Shown here piece by piece: positions 15,981 through 24,241 of a stretch of DNA of 64,000 nucleotides. The notes below the pieces were generated by a model that saw only the letters and a list, made by a program, of their open reading frames with translations, made no database searches and had not been told where the DNA came from. Every line of letters begins with the position of its first letter. The first letter of the stretch is position 1. The translations under genes and the position numbers were made by a program. Source of the DNA: Aliishimia sp045106335 (GTDB lineage Bacteria > Pseudomonadota > Alphaproteobacteria > Rhodobacterales > Rhodobacteraceae); assembly GCA_045106335.1 (NCBI GenBank), contig JBGCEM010000024.1:1-64000 (forward strand). Reading direction: 5' to 3'.

Positions 15981-18457
15981 GCGATAATGACGGCAAGAAA
16001 ACACTGGGTCTGCGAGGCCCGCGGGCTGGAAACGTAAAGCAAAGCTTTAGCCACGGTCGAACGAAGAACGTCGTGGTGGAAACGAAACGCAAACGCGTTG
16101 TGGTGCCAAAAGCGGGCGCGGGGAAATCCGTAAGTGCCAGTGGCGTCAGTCTGGGTGACCCATCCAAGCGACCTGCAGGTATTTCCGATGCAGAAATGGA
16201 ACGTCGGCTGAAGGCGGTTCAAGCTGCCAAGGCACGTGAAGTTGAAGAAGCCGCTGCTCGGGCCGCCGAGGAAAAAGCCCGCGCGGAAGACCGCGAGCGG
16301 CGGCGTGCTGAGATTGAGGCCAAAGAGCGTGAAGAGCGCGAGCGTGTTGATGCGCTGAAGGCCAAAAAAGAAGAAGAAGAACAGGCCAAGAAGGCTGAAG
16401 AGGAAGCTGCAAAACGCGCCGCGGCACAAGCTCAGGAAGCGGTTGCCCGCCCAGCTGAATCGCGTCCGGCGGCCTCAAAGCCCGCGCCGCAAGCTGCGCC
16501 TCGTAAGCAAGACCGCGAACGTGAACAGCGCAACACGCGCGGCCGTGGCGACGATGCCCGCCGCAGCGGTAAGTTAACGCTGAACCAGGCGCTGTCTGGC
16601 GCAGAAGGTGGACGTCAACGGTCTATGGCGGCGATGAAGCGCAAGCAAGAACGCGCCCGTCAAAAAGCTATGGGCGGTGCAGTTGAACGTGAAAAGGTTG
16701 TTCGCAAGGTCCAACTTCCCGAAGCCATTGTCATCAGTGAGCTAGCCAATCGGATGTCCGAACGCGTTGCAGACGTGGTTAAGTCTCTGATGAACAACGG
16801 GATTATGGCGACACAGAACCAATCCATTGATGCTGACACTGCCGAATTGATCATCGAAGAATTCGGTCATGAAGTGGTGCGGGTGTCTGACTCGGATGTG
16901 GAAGATGTGATTGATACAGTGGAAGACGTCGAAGGTGATCTGATGGATCGCCCACCGGTCATCACGATCATGGGCCACGTTGACCACGGTAAGACGTCGC
17001 TTTTGGACGCGATTCGGAACGCGAAAGTCGTTGCGGGCGAAGCTGGCGGTATCACGCAGCATATTGGTGCGTATCAGGTCGAACAGGGTGGTCGTAAATT
17101 GACCTTCTTGGACACACCTGGCCACGCGGCATTTACGTCGATGCGCTCGCGCGGTGCACAAGTCACGGATATTGTTGTGCTTGTTGTTGCCGCTGATGAC
17201 GCGGTGATGCCTCAGACAATTGAAGCCATTAACCACGCCAAAGCGGCAGAAGTGCCAATGATCGTGGCGATCAACAAAATTGACCGCCCAGCTGCCAACC
17301 CTGACAAAGTCCGCACAGACCTTCTGCAACATGAAGTAATTGTGGAAAAAATGTCCGGTGAAGTTCAGGATGTACCTGTTTCGGCGATCAATGGGACGGG
17401 TCTGGATGAGTTGCTGGAAGCGATTACGCTGCAGTCTGAAATCCTAGAGCTGAAAGCGAACCCAACACGTGCCGCATCTGGTGCTGTGATTGAGGCGAAG
17501 CTGGATGTAGGCCGCGGTCCTGTGGCCACAGTTTTGGTGCAGAACGGAACCTTGCGTCAGGGCGATATCTTCGTTGTTGGCGAGCAATGGGGTAAAGTTC
17601 GCGCGATGGAAAATGACCAAGGCGCGCGCGTCAAAGAAGCTGGCCCTTCCGTCCCTGTTGAGGTCTTGGGCCTGAACGGTACACCTGAAGCGGGCGACGT
17701 GTTGAACGTGGTGGATACTGAAGCGCAAGCGCGCGAAATCGCGGAATATCGCGCACAAGCTGCCAAAGACAAACGCGCGGCAGCGGGTGCTGCGACCACG
17801 TTGGATCAGTTGTTGGCCAAAGCAAAAGCGGATGAAAATGTCGCAGAGCTGCCAATTCTTGTGAAAACCGACGTGCAGGGCTCGGCTGAAGCGATTGTCC
17901 AAGCGATGGAAAAAATCGGCAACGACGAAGTCCGTGTTCGGGTACTGCATTCGGGCGTGGGCGCGATTACTGAAACCGATGTTGGCTTAGCCGAGGCGTC
18001 TGGCGCCCCGATCATGGGCTTTAACGTCCGGGCAAATGCATCCGCACGTAACACAGCGAACCAAAAGTCGGTCGAGATCCGGTACTATTCGGTGATCTAT
18101 GACTTGGTTGACGACGTCAAAGCGGCGGCCTCTGGCCTGCTCAGCGCAGAAATTCGTGAAACCTTTATTGGCTATGCGGAAATCAAAGAGGTCTTCAAGG
18201 TTTCCAACGTCGGCAAAGTGGCTGGGTGTTTGGTGACCGAGGGCGTCGCGCGTCGCAGCGCAGGTGTGCGTTTGCTGCGTGACAACGTTGTGATCCACGA
18301 AGGCACGTTGAAAACCCTTAAGCGCTTCAAAGACGAAGTCGCTGAGGTACAGTCAGGTCAAGAATGTGGTATGGCTTTTGAAAACTACGATGATGTGCGG
18401 GCCAAAGATGTGATCGAAATCTTTGAGCGTGAAGAAGTGACGCGCACGCTGACTTAA
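15977..18457 (+). CDS. infB: Translation initiation factor IF-2
   Basis: This 826-residue GTPase has a short IF2 N-terminal part, a long highly charged Ala/Glu/Lys/Arg coiled region (about residues 70-190), the IF2_N module (VQLPEAIVISELANRMSERV) and the G domain. G1 is GHVDHGKTS, G3 is DTPGH and G4 is NKID. The later beta-barrel domains and C-terminal fMet-tRNA-binding C2 domain (ECGMAFENYDDVRAKDVIE) follow. It brings initiator tRNA to the 30S subunit. It is the last gene of the operon and is followed 21 bases later by a strong terminator. Confidence 0.98.
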   Translation: MSDNDGKKTLGLRGPRAGNVKQSFSHGRTKNVVVETKRKRVVVPKAGAGKSVSASGVSLGDPSKRPAGISDAEMERRLKAVQAAKAREVEEAAARAAEEKARAEDRERRRAEIEAKEREERERVDALKAKKEEEEQAKKAEEEAAKRAAAQAQEAVARPAESRPAASKPAPQAAPRKQDREREQRNTRGRGDDARRSGKLTLNQALSGAEGGRQRSMAAMKRKQERARQKAMGGAVEREKVVRKVQLPEAIVISELANRMSERVADVVKSLMNNGIMATQNQSIDADTAELIIEEFGHEVVRVSDSDVEDVIDTVEDVEGDLMDRPPVITIMGHVDHGKTSLLDAIRNAKVVAGEAGGITQHIGAYQVEQGGRKLTFLDTPGHAAFTSMRSRGAQVTDIVVLVVAADDAVMPQTIEAINHAKAAEVPMIVAINKIDRPAANPDKVRTDLLQHEVIVEKMSGEVQDVPVSAINGTGLDELLEAITLQSEILELKANPTRAASGAVIEAKLDVGRGPVATVLVQNGTLRQGDIFVVGEQWGKVRAMENDQGARVKEAGPSVPVEVLGLNGTPEAGDVLNVVDTEAQAREIAEYRAQAAKDKRAAAGAATTLDQLLAKAKADENVAELPILVKTDVQGSAEAIVQAMEKIGNDEVRVRVLHSGVGAITETDVGLAEASGAPIMGFNVRANASARNTANQKSVEIRYYSVIYDLVDDVKAAASGLLSAEIRETFIGYAEIKEVFKVSNVGKVAGCLVTEGVARRSAGVRLLRDNVVIHEGTLKTLKRFKDEVAEVQSGQECGMAFENYDDVRAKDVIEIFEREEVTRTLT

Positions 18458-18478
18458 TTTAACGATGCTAGGAATAGC

Positions 18479-18512
18479 AAAAGGGACCGTGTGGTGGCGC
18501 GGTCCCTTTTTT
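18479..18512. terminator. Bidirectional rho-independent terminator
   Basis: AAAAGGGACCG (18479-18489) pairs with CGGTCCCTTTT (18500-18510) over 11 bp, with T-runs on both strands. It ends the infB operon on the plus strand and, read from the minus strand, the small gene at 18553-18687. Confidence 0.9.
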
Positions 18513-18552
18513 GTTTTGATGCATGTGACGCCGTAAAGCGCCACGGAATAGA

Positions 18553-18687
18553 TTAGGCCGCTTGGTTCACAGGCGCCCCTGAAAAAATCGAAGCCCCAAC
18601 GCGAACCATAATCCGCCCGTCAGGCAATGAGCGGACAAACGTACCTTGCACCGATATCGCACTACCGATCGTAATCGTGCGCAGCAT
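18553..18687 (-). CDS. Small protein of 44 residues, unknown function
   Basis: A 45-codon frame encodes MLRTITIGSAISVQGTFVRS and continues to a C-terminal VNQAA. A textbook Shine-Dalgarno GGAGG (18696-18700, minus strand) sits eight bases before its ATG, and the infB terminator lies 40 bases after its stop. The product is a basic beta-prone peptide with the repeated pattern of a small beta sheet and no membrane segment. I believe similar short proteins occur in other Rhodobacterales, but cannot confirm it here. It is co-directional with mutT, 103 bases upstream, with an inverted repeat in between suggesting its own promoter. Confidence 0.7.
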   Translation of the reverse strand: MLRTITIGSAISVQGTFVRSLPDGRIMVRVGASIFSGAPVNQAA

Positions 18688-18720
18688 CTTGCATGCCTCC
18701 TTGGTCAAATGAAGTCGCTT

Positions 18721-18752
18721 AGTAACATAGTGAGTGTCTGAAAATTGTTACT
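18721..18752. promoter_or_regulatory. Inverted repeat AGTAACA-N18-TGTTACT
   Basis: AGTAACA (18721-18727) and TGTTACT (18746-18752) form a spaced dyad in the 103-base gap between mutT and the 44-residue gene, starting 34 bases upstream of the latter's start. It could be a regulator binding site or a weak RNA hairpin; no T-run follows. Confidence 0.4.
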
Positions 18753-18790
18753 GTATCGCGCGGAGTGTACAAGACTTTATTCGCATTTTC

Positions 18791-19192
18791 TTATAACCAA
18801 TCGCGCAATATCGGAATTAATGGCAAGTCAGCCGGGGGCATTTTGTAATTTTTTAATGCGTTCACCCGCGACCAGGCCAAATCTTGCCCTTCTTTGCCTG
18901 TTGGTGTTCCTTCCCAACGCCGACATGCGAAAAGCGGCATCAACAAATGGAAGTCTGGATAACTGTGGCTGGCGAATGTAAGTGGCGCCAAACAGCTTTG
19001 CCAGGTGTTGATCCCCAGTTCCTCGTGCAGTTCACGAATCAGTGCAGTCTCTGGGGTTTCGCCTGGGTCGACTTTACCGCCGGGAAATTCCCATAGACCG
19101 GCCATGGATTTACCCGGCGGACGTTGCGCCAATAGAACGCGTCCGTCCACGTCAATTAGAGCCACCGCAGAAACCAACACGACCTTTGTCAT
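18791..19192 (-). CDS. mutT: 8-oxo-dGTP diphosphatase (MutT family Nudix hydrolase)
   Basis: This 133-residue Nudix hydrolase has the complete Nudix box in GGKVDPGETPETALIRELHE followed by ELGI. The length and the LLAQRPPGKSMAGLWEFPGG lead-in are typical of MutT, which removes 8-oxo-dGTP from the nucleotide pool to prevent A:T to C:G mutations. Its start overlaps the end of argJ by four bases, so it is co-translated within the PPIase-argJ-mutT unit. Confidence 0.93.
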   Translation of the reverse strand: MTKVVLVSAVALIDVDGRVLLAQRPPGKSMAGLWEFPGGKVDPGETPETALIRELHEELGINTWQSCLAPLTFASHSYPDFHLLMPLFACRRWEGTPTGKEGQDLAWSRVNALKNYKMPPADLPLIPILRDWL

Positions 19193-20415
19193 GATCGGTA
19201 ATCTGCATTAATTGAGATATATCCGTGGGTTAGATCGCATGTCCAAACTGTTGCTGCGCCTTGATCCAATCCAAGATCGATCGAAATTTTAAGGTGCTCG
19301 CCGCGCATATACCTGGCACCTTGCTCTTCGGAATAGTTGGGCGAGACCCAGCCATTTTCTGCAACCAGTATGTCGCCAAAGCGAATCGTTAAACGGTCTC
19401 GGTCCGCCTCGGCCCCCGATTTTCCAATGGCCATGACCACACGACCCCAATTGGGATCTTCACCAGCGATGGCTGTCTTAATCAGAGGCGAGTTGGCGAC
19501 AGACATGGCATGTTGCTTTGCCTGGCCGTCTGAAACTGCGCCAGAGACTTCAATTTCGACAAATTTTGTTGCACCCTCACCATCTTTTACGACCTGATGC
19601 GCCAAATCTAACATGACTCTATGCAACGCGCTTTCAAACTCAGAGCTGTTCGATACATCGACCCCGGATTTGCCCGTGGCTGCGACCAGCAGAGTGTCGG
19701 ACGTAGAGGTGTCACTGTCGACCGTGATACAGTTAAAGGTCCGGGCGTTCAGACGCGTGACCATGGCCTGTAAGTCTGGCAGGGGGCACTGCGCATCGGT
19801 GAAGATATAGACCAACATTGTTGCCATGTCGGGCGCAATCATACCGGACCCTTTTGCGATGCCAGCGATATGGACCGGCTTGCCATCGACAGTGATCGAA
19901 CTTGCAGACCCTTTTGCATAAGTGTCTGTTGTCATGATCGCTTTTGCCGCATCAGGAAGGCCATCAGTGCTCAAAGCTTTGGTCATTGCGCTAAGATGCT
20001 GGGTGATCTTGGCGTCTGGAAGCGGCTCACCAATCACCCCTGTGGAGGCTGTAAAGACGCGGCTTTGATCCACATCTGTGCTCAGGCTGACCTGGTCTGT
20101 CAGACGTTGAACTGTGTCAAATCCTGCCTGGCCTGTGAACGCATTAGCGTTGCCGGAATTGACAAGGATCGCGGCAGTACCAGAACATTCCCCGCCAAGC
20201 TTTGCCTGGCAATCCAAAACAGCGGCAGACCGCGTCTTTGATGTGGTAAACACCCCGGCAATCGACGTTCCAGCGCACAAATGGGCCAACATTACATCGG
20301 AACGCCCTGGATATTTGACCCCCGCTGCAGCTATCGCAAAGCGCGCACCTGAGATTTCAGGCAGGTGCGGAAAGCTTTTGGGTGCAAGGGGCGAAACTGT
20401 TACTGCAGCGCTCAT
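19189..20415 (-). CDS. argJ: Glutamate N-acetyltransferase / amino-acid acetyltransferase
   Basis: This 408-residue ArgJ has the autocleavage site PDMATMLVYIFTDA; Thr199 would become the N-terminal nucleophile of the beta chain. ArgJ recycles the acetyl group from N-acetylornithine to glutamate and, in bifunctional forms, also makes N-acetylglutamate from acetyl-CoA. The conserved SGNANAFTG and GEDPNWGR segments are present. It overlaps both the PPIase gene upstream and mutT downstream by four bases. Whether it is mono- or bifunctional cannot be read from sequence alone. Confidence 0.96.
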   Translation of the reverse strand: MSAAVTVSPLAPKSFPHLPEISGARFAIAAAGVKYPGRSDVMLAHLCAGTSIAGVFTTSKTRSAAVLDCQAKLGGECSGTAAILVNSGNANAFTGQAGFDTVQRLTDQVSLSTDVDQSRVFTASTGVIGEPLPDAKITQHLSAMTKALSTDGLPDAAKAIMTTDTYAKGSASSITVDGKPVHIAGIAKGSGMIAPDMATMLVYIFTDAQCPLPDLQAMVTRLNARTFNCITVDSDTSTSDTLLVAATGKSGVDVSNSSEFESALHRVMLDLAHQVVKDGEGATKFVEIEVSGAVSDGQAKQHAMSVANSPLIKTAIAGEDPNWGRVVMAIGKSGAEADRDRLTIRFGDILVAENGWVSPNYSEEQGARYMRGEHLKISIDLGLDQGAATVWTCDLTHGYISINADYRS

Positions 20416-21272
20416 TGTCTTTGCGACAGATTGAATTGGTCAAGTACGCTGGCATCAATCGCATTTGCGCCTGAACGGTCCACATCAGCAGCGTTCACAG
20501 TTTCTTCGATATGTGCCTGCACCGCTGCTTGGCGCAGTTGCAATTCCAGATCACCCTGGACTTGCTCTAAGGGCGGGGCTTCTTGCACGCGGGTGTCCAT
20601 GAGCTTGATCACATGCCAACCAAACTGAGTCTCAACAGGGGTTGAAAACTCGCCCGGTTCTAACGCAACAACGGCAGCTTCAAAGGCAGGAACCATTGCG
20701 CCGGTGCCAAACCAACCCAGATCTCCGCCACGTGTGCTTGAAGGCCCTGTGGATTTCTCGCGCGCCGTTGTCGCAAAATCGGCGCCTAGCCCCAAGTCGG
20801 CCACGATGACTTCTGCCTCTTCCAGCGTTTCAACCAAAATATGCGCCGCGTTGTATTCTTTCCCAGACGCACCATCCACAAATTGAGCCTTATAAGCTGC
20901 ATCCAGCAATTCCGGCGTCACAGCTGTTTCCATAATACCTTCAACAACCTCGCCGGCCAAAAGCGACCTGGTTTCATTGTCCAATGCCAAAATAATGCGT
21001 TTTGGCCATTCGCCTTCCAAAGTCTGACCCAATGCAGTTTGCTGGATCAACTGGTCCAAAATTCCAGGAAACAGAACGTCTGCGGGCAAGTTGCGGTACT
21101 GATCCGGCAAAGTTGCCTTGGCGGCTGCGACATGGCCCAACGTGATTTCGGTACCATTGACGGACGCCAAAACCGTATCCAAAGAAGGCGCGTCAGAGCT
21201 TTGTGCCCAAACTGACGTGGATAGCGACAGCGCGATGGCTGAGGCGGTGAAAGACAGAAGATGTTTGTGCAT
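20412..21272 (-). CDS. Periplasmic peptidyl-prolyl cis-trans isomerase (parvulin/SurA-like)
   Basis: This 286-residue exported protein has a Sec signal (MHKHLLSFTASAIALSLS, cleavage after VWA near residue 23), an N-terminal helical chaperone-like part and a parvulin domain. The parvulin pattern is AAHILVETLEEAE, then TRGGDLGWFGTGAMVPAFE and FGWHVIKLMD. Such proteins help fold outer-membrane and periplasmic proteins. I chose the ATG at 21272 because it begins the signal peptide and has AAGG upstream; a longer frame to 21317 is less likely. It is divergent from secA and leads the argJ-mutT unit. Confidence 0.9.
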   Translation of the reverse strand: MHKHLLSFTASAIALSLSTSVWAQSSDAPSLDTVLASVNGTEITLGHVAAAKATLPDQYRNLPADVLFPGILDQLIQQTALGQTLEGEWPKRIILALDNETRSLLAGEVVEGIMETAVTPELLDAAYKAQFVDGASGKEYNAAHILVETLEEAEVIVADLGLGADFATTAREKSTGPSSTRGGDLGWFGTGAMVPAFEAAVVALEPGEFSTPVETQFGWHVIKLMDTRVQEAPPLEQVQGDLELQLRQAAVQAHIEETVNAADVDRSGANAIDASVLDQFNLSQRQ

Positions 21273-21310
21273 GGAATTAACCTTGACCGGGGCCGCAAAA
21301 GGGCGCGGCG

Positions 21311-21339
21311 TTGACACTGTATTGGCGGACCCTTACATC
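21311..21339 (+). promoter_or_regulatory. Candidate secA promoter
   Basis: A perfect -35 hexamer TTGACA (21311-21316) is followed after 17 bases by a weak -10, TACATC (21334-21339), 111 bases before the secA start. The -35 is convincing; the -10 is poor. Confidence 0.4.
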
Positions 21340-21449
21340 GCCCTATGGGCGCGCAGGTTGGCCTGTTTCATGCTTTGATTTAGTGGTTGAAGTACGGACG
21401 GGCAAGCAAGACTGTCGCTGATGTGATATGCAAATCGGCTGGAGAGCAC

Positions 21450-24149
21450 ATGCTGGGGTTTTCGACACTTACCAAAAAGGTTTTTGGCACGCCCAATGAT
21501 CGTAAAGTCAAGGCGGCACGCCCTACTGTGGCGGCGATTAATGCGCTTGAACCGGACTTCGAAAAACTGAGCGATCAGGGGTTGATTGATAAAACCGCTG
21601 AGCTGTCTAAGCGCGCTAAGTCTGGGGAAAGTCTGGATGATTTGTTGCCCGAAGCGTTTGCCAATTGCCGCGAAGCTGCACGCCGTGCGCTGGGTTTGCG
21701 GGCTTTTGATGTACAGCTCATGGGCGGGATCTTCCTGCATCAAGGCAATATTGCCGAAATGAAAACCGGAGAAGGCAAAACTCTTGTCGCCACATTCCCC
21801 GCGTATTTGAACGCTTTGACGGGCAAAGGCGTGCATGTCGTGACCGTGAACGAATACCTGGCAAAACGCGACTCTGAATGGATGGGCAAGGTTTACAACG
21901 CTTTGGGCATGACGTGCGGCGTCGCGTGGGCTGGTATGGGACCGGAAAATAAACGCGATGCGTATAATTGTGACATCACTTACGCGACAAATAACGAACT
22001 GGGTTTCGATTATTTGCGCGATAACATGCGCTCGGACCTGTCTGAAATCTTTCAACATCATCACAATTTCGCGATTGTGGATGAGGTTGATTCCATTTTG
22101 ATCGATGAAGCGCGCACGCCCTTGGTGATTTCCGGCCCCGCCGAAGATCGCTCGGAAATGTACAAATCGATGGATGTGGTCATTCCCGAACTGCAAGAGT
22201 CGCATTACGAAATTGACGAAAAATCGCGCTCGGTGTCTTTCACGGATGACGGCAATGAATTCATCGAAGAGCTGCTTCAACGCAAAAACTTTCTGGAAGA
22301 AGGCCAGTCTTTGTACGACCCTGAAAGTACGACGGTCGTCCACCATCTGAACAACGGCCTGCGCGCGCATAAGCTGTTTCAGAAGGATAAAGACTACGTT
22401 GTTGCGAATGGTGAAGTGATTCTTATTGACGAATTCACAGGGCGTATGATGTCAGGACGCCGTCTGTCTGATGGCCTGCACCAAGCGATTGAGGCGAAAG
22501 AAGACGTTAAAATCCAGCCCGAAAACACGACTTTGGCATCCGTGACGTTCCAAAACTACTTCCGGCTCTACGACAAGCTCGCCGGCATGACGGGAACCGC
22601 AGCGACAGAAGCCGAAGAATTTATGCAGATTTATGGTCTTGGCGTTATCGAAATGCCAACCAACCGCGAGATCGCGCGTAAGGATGAGGACGATAAGGTC
22701 TTTCGTACGGCTCAGGAAAAATACCAGGCCATGATCGACGAGATCAAACAGGCCAATGAACGCGGCCAGCCCGTGCTTGTCGGGACGACCTCAATTGAAA
22801 AATCTGAAATGTTTAGTCAAATGCTGACCCAACTGGATGTGTCGCATAACGTACTGAACGCGCGGCAGCACGAGCAAGAGGCGCAAATTGTGGCTGATGC
22901 TGGTAAATACGGCGCCGTCACCATCGCGACCAACATGGCGGGGCGCGGCACAGACATCCAATTGGGCGGCAATGTCGAATTGAAGGTCCTGCAGGCGATC
23001 ACTTCTGATCCCGAAGCGGATCCCGAACAGGTGCGCGCGCGCATTCAGGCTGAACATGATGACGAAAAGGCCAAAGTGCTGGCGGCCGGTGGCTTGTTTG
23101 TCCTTGCCTCAGAACGTCACGAAAGCCGTCGGATCGACAATCAGCTGCGGGGTCGGTCCGGGCGTCAGGGCGATCCAGGTCGGTCGTCGTTTTTCCTAAG
23201 CCTCGAAGATGATTTGATGCGGATCTTCGGATCTGATCGGTTGGATAAGGTATTGAAAACGCTTGGCCTTAAAGACGGGGAAGCTATTGAGCACCCATGG
23301 GTCAACAAGTCTTTGGAACGCGCGCAGGCCAAAGTTGAGGGCCGCAATTTCGACATCCGTAAACAGCTTTTGAAGTTCGATGATGTGATGAACGATCAGC
23401 GGAAAGTGATCTTCGGTCAGCGCCGCGAGATTATGGAAGCCGCAGAAGTTCACGAAATCACAATGGATATGCGCGATGAAGTGGTTGATGATCTGCTGGA
23501 CACGCATATGCCTGAAGGTGCCTATGCTGAACAGTGGGATACGGAAGGGCTCTACGCTGCGACGATTGAACAGCTGGGCTTGGACGTGCCAGTCATCGAT
23601 TGGTGCGAAGAAGATGGTGTGGATGACGAACAAATCCGCGAACGTTTGGTCGAAGCTTCAAACAAGTTGATGGCCGAAAAGAAAGAGGCGTTTGGCGACG
23701 AAAACATGTTGGTGTTGGAAAAACAGCTTTTGTTGCAATCCATCGACACCAAATGGCGTGAGCATTTGATAACATTAGAACATTTGCGGTCCGTTGTTGG
23801 TTTCCGGTCCTACGCACAGCGTGATCCGCTCAATGAATACAAGAACGAAGCGTTCCAATTATTCGAAACGATGCTGGATAGCCTACGGGCAGATGTAACG
23901 CAAAAACTGTCTCAGATCCGACCGATAACTGAAGAAGAACGTGCACAAATGATTGCAGATATGGCTGTGGAACAAGGATTGGTGCAGGCTCCTGCGGATC
24001 CGCCCCCCGCCAGTTCGGCGCCAACGGAAAACCCGGAAACCGGTTTTGTGGAAAGCGATCCGGCAACATGGGGTAAACCTGGACGGAATGATCTTTGCCC
24101 GTGTGGATCCGGTGCAAAATTCAAGCATTGTCACGGCCGTTTTGCCTAG
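21450..24149 (+). CDS. secA: Preprotein translocase ATPase SecA
   Basis: This 899-residue motor has Walker A MKTGEGKTLVATFPAYL, Walker B-type DEVDSILIDEARTPLVISG, the helicase-like motifs GRGTDIQLGG and QLRGRSGRQGDPG, and the C-terminal zinc site CPCGSGAKFKHCHG that binds SecB. It drives export through SecYEG at the inner membrane. The ATG at 21450 follows GGAGAG at 21441 and gives the usual N-terminus MLGFSTLTKKVFG; a longer frame from 21387 is not conserved-looking. No partner genes are adjacent. Confidence 0.97.
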   Translation: MLGFSTLTKKVFGTPNDRKVKAARPTVAAINALEPDFEKLSDQGLIDKTAELSKRAKSGESLDDLLPEAFANCREAARRALGLRAFDVQLMGGIFLHQGNIAEMKTGEGKTLVATFPAYLNALTGKGVHVVTVNEYLAKRDSEWMGKVYNALGMTCGVAWAGMGPENKRDAYNCDITYATNNELGFDYLRDNMRSDLSEIFQHHHNFAIVDEVDSILIDEARTPLVISGPAEDRSEMYKSMDVVIPELQESHYEIDEKSRSVSFTDDGNEFIEELLQRKNFLEEGQSLYDPESTTVVHHLNNGLRAHKLFQKDKDYVVANGEVILIDEFTGRMMSGRRLSDGLHQAIEAKEDVKIQPENTTLASVTFQNYFRLYDKLAGMTGTAATEAEEFMQIYGLGVIEMPTNREIARKDEDDKVFRTAQEKYQAMIDEIKQANERGQPVLVGTTSIEKSEMFSQMLTQLDVSHNVLNARQHEQEAQIVADAGKYGAVTIATNMAGRGTDIQLGGNVELKVLQAITSDPEADPEQVRARIQAEHDDEKAKVLAAGGLFVLASERHESRRIDNQLRGRSGRQGDPGRSSFFLSLEDDLMRIFGSDRLDKVLKTLGLKDGEAIEHPWVNKSLERAQAKVEGRNFDIRKQLLKFDDVMNDQRKVIFGQRREIMEAAEVHEITMDMRDEVVDDLLDTHMPEGAYAEQWDTEGLYAATIEQLGLDVPVIDWCEEDGVDDEQIRERLVEASNKLMAEKKEAFGDENMLVLEKQLLLQSIDTKWREHLITLEHLRSVVGFRSYAQRDPLNEYKNEAFQLFETMLDSLRADVTQKLSQIRPITEEERAQMIADMAVEQGLVQAPADPPPASSAPTENPETGFVESDPATWGKPGRNDLCPCGSGAKFKHCHGRFA

Positions 24150-24241
24150 CTTTCGTTAGCTTATCGCTATCTATTGTTGAATAATTTGACATAAACCCTG
24201 AAGGTCTGGGTACAACGGGAGCTGTGCAATCTGAGGGTGTG

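Noticed and set aside
16742..17332. 196-residue minus-strand frame
   Set aside because: Antisense to the infB G domain, low-complexity in His and Arg, no ribosome site.
21333..22370. 345-residue minus-strand frame
   Set aside because: Antisense to secA; no domain or start signal. secA in the opposite direction is certain.
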